Assembly: GCF_000382185.1 (NCBI RefSeq)
Contig: NZ_KB907784.1
Location: 2,071,633 to 2,135,632, forward strand
DNA: 64,000 nt
DNA from: Bordetella sp. FB-8
Lineage (GTDB): Bacteria > Pseudomonadota > Gammaproteobacteria > Burkholderiales > Burkholderiaceae_B
Direction of reading: 5' to 3'
In this document: in pieces, positions 59,759 through 64,000 of the stretch
Layout of the letters: the number at the start of each line of letters is the position of its first letter
Numbering within the stretch: the first letter of the stretch is position 1
The notes under the pieces: generated by a model
Told to the model about the DNA's origin: nothing
Databases searched by the model: none
What the model saw: the letters and a program-made list of their open reading frames with translations, nothing else
Position numbers and translations under genes: made by a program

Positions 59759-59780
59759 ACGGCTGCCTTAGGGCAGCCGT
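59759..59780 (+). terminator. Hairpin after glyA
   Basis: ACGGCTGCC (59759-59767) / GGCAGCCGT (59772-59780), 4-base loop, followed by a weak TTGTCGT tract. Probable partial terminator between glyA and nrdR. Confidence 0.6.
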
Positions 59781-59860
59781 TGTCGTATTCGCATTGTCCA
59801 AGCAGTCCTGTCCCCATTACAATTGCCTGTTATAACCAGGTCAACATCAGGGGTTTGCGC

Positions 59861-60343
59861 ATGAAATGTCCTTTCTGCGACAACAGCGACACCCAGGTCG
59901 TGGATAGCCGCGTCTCCGAAGAAGGCGACACTATCCGCCGCCGTCGCCGCTGCCTGGCCTGCGACAAGCGTTTCACCACCTACGAGCGCGTAGAGCTCGT
60001 CATGCCTTCCGTGATCAAGCGCAACGGCATCCGCGTCGAATACGACCCGGCCAAGCTACGCGCTAGTCTCTCTCTGGCACTGCGCAAACGCACCATCAGC
60101 ACCACCGAAGTCGATGCCGCCGTCGCGCGCATCGAGGAAAGGCTTCTGGCCAGCGGCGTGCGTGAAGTGCCCAGCGAGCGCATCGGCGAACTGGTGATGG
60201 GCGAGCTGAAGAAGCTCGACAAAGTAGCCTACGTGCGCTTTGCCTCGGTCTACCGCAGTTTCGAGGACATCGGCGAATTCATCGACGCGATCCGCGAAAT
60301 GCAGGGCCCGCCCGCGCCGGGCAAGCTGCGCAAGGATTCGTAG
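59861..60343 (+). CDS. nrdR: Transcriptional repressor NrdR
   Basis: Zinc and nucleotide-binding repressor of ribonucleotide reductase genes. 160 residues from [17 protein letters not shown]. Zinc ribbon CPFC (3,6) and CLAC (31,34) with RRRRRC preceding, then an ATP-cone domain ([20 protein letters not shown] ~51). The matching pair of NrdR boxes is upstream of nrdA in this window, so regulator and target site can be read together. Confidence 0.98.
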   Translation: MKCPFCDNSDTQVVDSRVSEEGDTIRRRRRCLACDKRFTTYERVELVMPSVIKRNGIRVEYDPAKLRASLSLALRKRTISTTEVDAAVARIEERLLASGVREVPSERIGELVMGELKKLDKVAYVRFASVYRSFEDIGEFIDAIREMQGPPAPGKLRKDS

Positions 60344-60355
60344 AGCCTGTTGACA

Positions 60356-61354
60356 CTACAGGGAGCCGCCCGTTGGCCGGTTATCGGGCGGTCCCTGTTG
60401 CGCGTCGGCGCGTAGCGCGCCCGGCGTATCCGGCGCATGGCGCCGCCATACCCGCCGCAGGTGGTGCGCTGAGCCGAAGCCGGCGCGTTCGGCCACCTGC
60501 TCCAGGCTCAGCCTGGTTTCGCGTATCAGCTCGCCGGCCAGTGCGAGCCGTATGCGGTAGAGATAATCCATGGGTGTGCAGCCCGCGTGCTCGGCGAACA
60601 AGCGGTTCAGATGCCGCGCGCTGGTGTGCGCCATGTCCGCCAGATCGGCGGCCGACCAGTCGGCCGCCGGTTCGCGCAGAATGGCATCCTGCACCCGATG
60701 CACCGCGGGGTGTACATGGTTGCGGCCTTTCAGCCAGGGCGAGAGGGCCGGGTCCTGCCCGGCGCGGCGCAGGTACACCACCATATGCCGCGCCGTCGCG
60801 CTGGCGATCTGCGGCCCGCAGACGCGCGCCACCAGATGCAGGGCCAGGTCTATGCCGGCGGTGATGCCCGCGCTGGTGTAGATGTTGCCATCCTGCACGA
60901 AGATACGGTTGTCGAGGATGCCGGCGCTGGGTTCGAGTTCGGCCAGTTGCGCCAGGCAGGTGTGATGGGTGGTGCATTCGCGCTGCCTTAGCAGGCCGGC
61001 CTTGGCCGCCAGCAGCGCGCCGGCGCAGACCGACACGAGTGTGCAGTCGCCGGGCAGGCCCTGCCCGAGCCAGTCCACTACGGCGCGGATCTGCGGCTCC
61101 TGCCAATTCGGGCCCGAGCCGACCTGGCCCGCCAGCACCACCAGCGCGTTCGCGGGCAACTGCGCGGGCAGGGGCTCGAGCCGGCTCAGGTACAAGCCCG
61201 AAAAGCCGGTTTCCAGCTCGGCGGCCGGCCCGCAGTAGTGCTGCTCGAATGCGTCCGGCGCGAACAGATTGGCCGAGCGGAACACCTCGCTCGGTCCGGC
61301 CAGGTCCAGCAGGATGATGTCGCGCGTGACGATGAAGTAGACCGGTATGGTCAT
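60356..61354 (-). CDS. GlxA-family regulator (DJ-1/PfpI plus AraC domains)
   Basis: 332 residues from MTIPVYFIVTRDIILLDLAG. N-terminal DJ-1/PfpI domain with the nucleophile-elbow cysteine in LVSVCAGALLAAKAGLL (~106). C-terminal AraC helix-turn-helix pair (LADMAHTSARHLNRLFAEHA ~237; LEQVAERAGFGSAHHLRRVW ~287). Divergence is lost: it is convergent with nrdR and downstream in order of the isochorismatase gene, which it may control. Confidence 0.93.
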   Translation of the reverse strand: MTIPVYFIVTRDIILLDLAGPSEVFRSANLFAPDAFEQHYCGPAAELETGFSGLYLSRLEPLPAQLPANALVVLAGQVGSGPNWQEPQIRAVVDWLGQGLPGDCTLVSVCAGALLAAKAGLLRQRECTTHHTCLAQLAELEPSAGILDNRIFVQDGNIYTSAGITAGIDLALHLVARVCGPQIASATARHMVVYLRRAGQDPALSPWLKGRNHVHPAVHRVQDAILREPAADWSAADLADMAHTSARHLNRLFAEHAGCTPMDYLYRIRLALAGELIRETRLSLEQVAERAGFGSAHHLRRVWRRHAPDTPGALRADAQQGPPDNRPTGGSL

Positions 61355-61406
61355 GTGGTTCGCTCGGTGCCGGCTGTGCCTCGTCTCGTGCGCGTTCCGG
61401 GGGCAA

Positions 61407-61973
61407 TCAGTCGGCCAATGCCTGCGCGGCCGGCAGGATCCTGGCAAAGCGGTTCACCAGCACCAGCTCGGTGTGGTCCTTGATCTCCTGCGGCGTGTAG
61501 ACACGGCCCGAAGGGCTGGTCATCGCGAAGGTCAGGGTGGCATCCATGGCGTATTTCACCTTGAAGCCGTCGTCCGACGCGTGGCGCGCCGTGGTCTCGC
61601 AGCATTGCTCGGTGCGGATGCCGCAGATGATCACTTCTTCGATGCCGTGCTCGCGCAGCCAGGTCTGCAGGCTGGTGCCCGCGTCGTCCAGGCCGTAGAA
61701 GGAAGAATGCACCTTCTTGTAGAACACGTCGGCCGGTTGCGGCATCTTCAATTCGGCCAGCGTCTTCACATGGCCCGAGTCGCGGCTGAAGACGCTCGCG
61801 GGTTTTTCGGGTCCGTGGATATGGAAGACCTGCAGGATGGGGATGCCGCGCGCTGCGGCCGTATCCAGCAGGCCTTGCGTGGCACGGACGAAGGCGGGCA
61901 GGTTCGCATCGCTCCAGAAGGGCAGCTGGCGGAAGGATTCCTGGATGTCGATGGCAATGACGGCTTGTTTCAT
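61407..61973 (-). CDS. Isochorismatase-family cysteine hydrolase
   Basis: 188 residues from MKQAVIAIDIQESFRQLPFW. The family triad is readable: aspartate in AIDIQESF (~9), lysine in FYKKVHSSFYG (~86), cysteine in GIRTEQCCETTARHA (~119). Hydrolyses amides or similar substrates; the specific one is unknown. It overlaps the DUF1272 gene by 4 bases (ATGA), which implies coupled translation. Confidence 0.93.
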   Translation of the reverse strand: MKQAVIAIDIQESFRQLPFWSDANLPAFVRATQGLLDTAAARGIPILQVFHIHGPEKPASVFSRDSGHVKTLAELKMPQPADVFYKKVHSSFYGLDDAGTSLQTWLREHGIEEVIICGIRTEQCCETTARHASDDGFKVKYAMDATLTFAMTSPSGRVYTPQEIKDHTELVLVNRFARILPAAQALAD

Positions 61974-62245
61974 GATGACCTGTGTGTGACGGAAACAGAC
62001 ATGCAAGAGGGGGCGCAGTCGGGACTGTGCACTCTGCGGGTGGAGGCCGGGTTGGCGGCAAGTTCCCGGGCGGGGCGGCGTGGCCGGGGCACGAACTCGC
62101 CGCCGCAATTCGGGCAGCGTCCGCCCAGCACCTTTTGTACGCAATCTTCGCAGAAAGTACATTCGAACGAGCAGATGCGCGCGCTGGGGTCGTCGGGCGG
62201 CAGGTCCCGGTCGCAGCATTCGCAGCCTGGGCGCAGTTCCAGCAT
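61970..62245 (-). CDS. DUF1272 cysteine-rich protein
   Basis: 91 residues from MLELRPGCECCDRDLPPDD, with AGGAGG 5 bases before the ATG. The first ~55 residues are a compact zinc-binding fold (CECC; CSFECTFCEDC-type ICSFECTFCEDCVQ ~25; GRCPNCGGEFV ~43). The rest is a disordered tail. Function unknown. It is the first gene of a two-gene unit with the isochorismatase-family hydrolase and may be its partner. Confidence 0.88.
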   Translation of the reverse strand: MLELRPGCECCDRDLPPDDPSARICSFECTFCEDCVQKVLGGRCPNCGGEFVPRPRRPARELAANPASTRRVHSPDCAPSCMSVSVTHRSS

Positions 62246-62343
62246 CACGGCCTCCTGGGTTGGGAATGTTGGTATTCTGTCCGGAAAAGCAGTCTGGCGC
62301 GAGACAGGCGGCGGACTTTAACCGGACCAAAACGGACATCACG

Positions 62344-64000
62344 ATGAGCTTGCTGCTGGAGCAGAGTTTCGAACGCACCCTGGATGCCTGGGTGCGCGAG
62401 TTTTCCGACCCCTCCTACGAGGGCGCCCAGATCGAGGCCTGGCTCTTCGAGGACGAGGCCGCCCGCCGCGACGCAGAGCGCCGCCTGGCCGAGGCCGGCG
62501 TAACCGCCAGGTTGCGCAGCGCCTACAAGCCGCTGGTGCACTATTTTCTGGAAGAGGCGGACCTTTCCGGCCTGCACGCCGTGGCCATTCGCTATCCGAT
62601 CCACGAGGCCGCCATGGCCAAGCGGTTCACGCTCGAAGCTTATCCGCTGGCCGGCCTGCTCGAAGGCGTCCCGGTGTCGTTCGCCGCCGGCTCCGCCGAG
62701 CTTTACTACGAGGTCGAACTGCGTTATGAAGGCGGTCGCGTCAAGCGTGCGTGGGTCTATGCGCCCAACCGCCTGGCCAGGGACTATGCCGGCCAGGACG
62801 CCCTGTCGCCCACCGGCTGGGTGCGCGCCGTCGATGCCGGCGGCGTGCGGCTGGACGAGGCGCGCGATACGGAATTTTCGCTGGCCTATGCGGCGGTGAT
62901 GGACACCGTGAGCAAGCACCCCTGGGGCAGCAGCGAGCCCTATTTCGAGCGCCTGGAAATCCGCGTCGACATCCCCGCCATCGAGCGGGACCTGGGCTAT
63001 TGCGGCGAGGCGATGAGCACGGTCGAAGCGCTGCATGAAGACATCTACTTCGGCCTGCTCGAAGTGTTCCAGCTGCATTCGGGGCGGCCGCTGGGCAGCC
63101 GCGGCCTGCAGCCCGGCCAGATCATTCCCGACGTGCGCCGCGCCGAGCAAGGCGGCGCTCGGGTGTGCATCACGACCGTGGCTTACGAACCCATGGCGGA
63201 TGTCACGCCGGACAGCGCCGGCCTGCCGCTGGAACAGGCCGACGCGCCGCTGACGCCGGCGCGCATCGCCCATGAAATGCGGCAGATCGGCGGCGCACCC
63301 TATAGCGTGCTTACGCGCCAGGGCCGGCCCGTGCTTTGTACCTACGTCAAGGGCAGCGATCCGGCCGTGCTGATTTCCGGCGGGCAGCATGCCAACGAGG
63401 CTTCGGGCGTCGTGGGCGCGCTGCGTGCCGCCCATGTTCTCAAGGCTCGTCCCGGTGCGCATTTCGCGCTCATCGGTTCCGAGAACCCGGACGGCTACGC
63501 CCTGTACGCGCGCCTGCGCGAGCACAACCCGCGGCACATGCTGCACGCCGCGCGCTACTCGGCCCTGGGCGACGACCTGGCCTACCGCGAGCGCGAGCCC
63601 GCCTACGAGTCGGCCGCGCGCCGCCAGGCGCTGCAGGTCAGCGGGGCGCAATTGCACATCAATCTGCACGGCTATCCCTCCCATGAATGGACGCGCCCGC
63701 TGGCCGGCTACCTGCCGCGCGGATTCGAGCTGTGGACCCTGCCCAAGGGTTTCTTTCTGCTGCTCAGGCACCATCCCGGCTGGGACGACAGGGCGCGGCG
63801 GCTGATCGCCGGCGTGACCGGCGGCCTGGCGCGGCGCGTGCCCGAACTGGCGGCCTTCAATGCGCGCCAGATCGAGGTATTTCAGGCCCATGCGCTGGAG
63901 CGCGGCTTCGAGGCGATGAACGGCATCCCCGTGCTCCTCGCCGAAAGCGATGCCGAGATCGCGCCGCTCTCGCTCATCGCCGAATTCCCGGACGAGACCC
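62344..64000 (+). CDS. M14-family zinc carboxypeptidase-like protein, 3' end outside window
   Basis: Translation from MSLLLEQSFERTLDAWVREF runs 552 codons to the right edge with no stop. The first ~300 residues are an unassigned N-terminal region (SKHPWGSSEPYFERLEIRV ~200). The M14 zinc site is GGQHANEAS (His ~349, Glu ~352) with the third ligand in HINLHGYPSHEW (~438-445) and substrate asparagine/arginine region GSENPDGYALYARLREHN. Substrate unknown. Divergent from the DUF1272-isochorismatase pair with 98 bases between starts. The long N-terminal half sets it apart from ordinary carboxypeptidases. Confidence 0.8.
   Translation, partial: MSLLLEQSFERTLDAWVREFSDPSYEGAQIEAWLFEDEAARRDAERRLAEAGVTARLRSAYKPLVHYFLEEADLSGLHAVAIRYPIHEAAMAKRFTLEAYPLAGLLEGVPVSFAAGSAELYYEVELRYEGGRVKRAWVYAPNRLARDYAGQDALSPTGWVRAVDAGGVRLDEARDTEFSLAYAAVMDTVSKHPWGSSEPYFERLEIRVDIPAIERDLGYCGEAMSTVEALHEDIYFGLLEVFQLHSGRPLGSRGLQPGQIIPDVRRAEQGGARVCITTVAYEPMADVTPDSAGLPLEQADAPLTPARIAHEMRQIGGAPYSVLTRQGRPVLCTYVKGSDPAVLISGGQHANEASGVVGALRAAHVLKARPGAHFALIGSENPDGYALYARLREHNPRHMLHAARYSALGDDLAYREREPAYESAARRQALQVSGAQLHINLHGYPSHEWTRPLAGYLPRGFELWTLPKGFFLLLRHHPGWDDRARRLIAGVTGGLARRVPELAAFNARQIEVFQAHALERGFEAMNGIPVLLAESDAEIAPLSLIAEFPDET

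Overview
The window is high-GC chromosomal DNA from a betaproteobacterium of the order Burkholderiales, most likely an Alcaligenaceae member close to Bordetella or Achromobacter. Pointers are a lysine/alanine-rich histone H1-like protein of the Bordetella BpH1 type, the tlpA-aroQ-accB-accC-prmA block, a fused indolepyruvate oxidoreductase, and the many TRAP and Liv-type transporters. I saw no rRNA, tRNA, CRISPR array, prophage, transposase or integrase. This assignment is an inference from gene content, not a database match.

Layout. 1-4600: sugar-acid locus, with a fused TRAP permease (cut by the left edge), its binding protein, a mannitol/fructuronate-type dehydrogenase and a divergent GntR regulator. 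4620-11123: a tight minus-strand run (esterase, RNB ribonuclease, TonB-like protein, aroE, mtgA), then a large palindrome and mpl. 11200-18325: plus-strand housekeeping genes (tlpA-like, aroQ, accB, accC, prmA, a zinc-ribbon membrane protein, a PfkB kinase, a SlyB-like lipoprotein). 18422-24028: yggT, the histone H1-like gene and nrdB/nrdA, whose promoter carries two NrdR boxes. 24306-30522: fused indolepyruvate oxidoreductase with a divergent Lrp regulator, a lipoprotein and gltX. 30657-37014: a Pat-like acetyltransferase, an esterase, darP, pmbA and a lone TRAP binding protein. 37210-39839: rplM, rpsI, argC, erpA.

40297-51451 is the most accessory-looking part. A five-gene branched-chain amino-acid type ABC transporter faces a minus-strand hydroxyproline catabolic cluster: 4-hydroxyproline epimerase, three-subunit D-hydroxyproline dehydrogenase, DapA-family deaminase, and GntR and PAS-AraC regulators. 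A nested inverted repeat lies between the two converging units. The final enzyme of the pathway, a semialdehyde dehydrogenase, is not in the window.

51649-64000 holds anmK, a LysR/CzcE-like divergent pair, an M23 peptidase, tyrS, a PEBP-family protein, glyA behind a ZTP (pfl) riboswitch, nrdR, a GlxA-type regulator, an isochorismatase-family hydrolase, a DUF1272 protein and an M14 carboxypeptidase-like gene cut by the right edge.

No clearly new multi-gene system was found. The best leads are non-coding or divergent: the NrdR boxes together with nrdR in one window, the ZTP riboswitch, two large intergenic palindromes, regulatory dyads at several divergent promoters, an acetyltransferase with a collapsed ATP-grasp region, and three in-frame repeat-bearing proteins.
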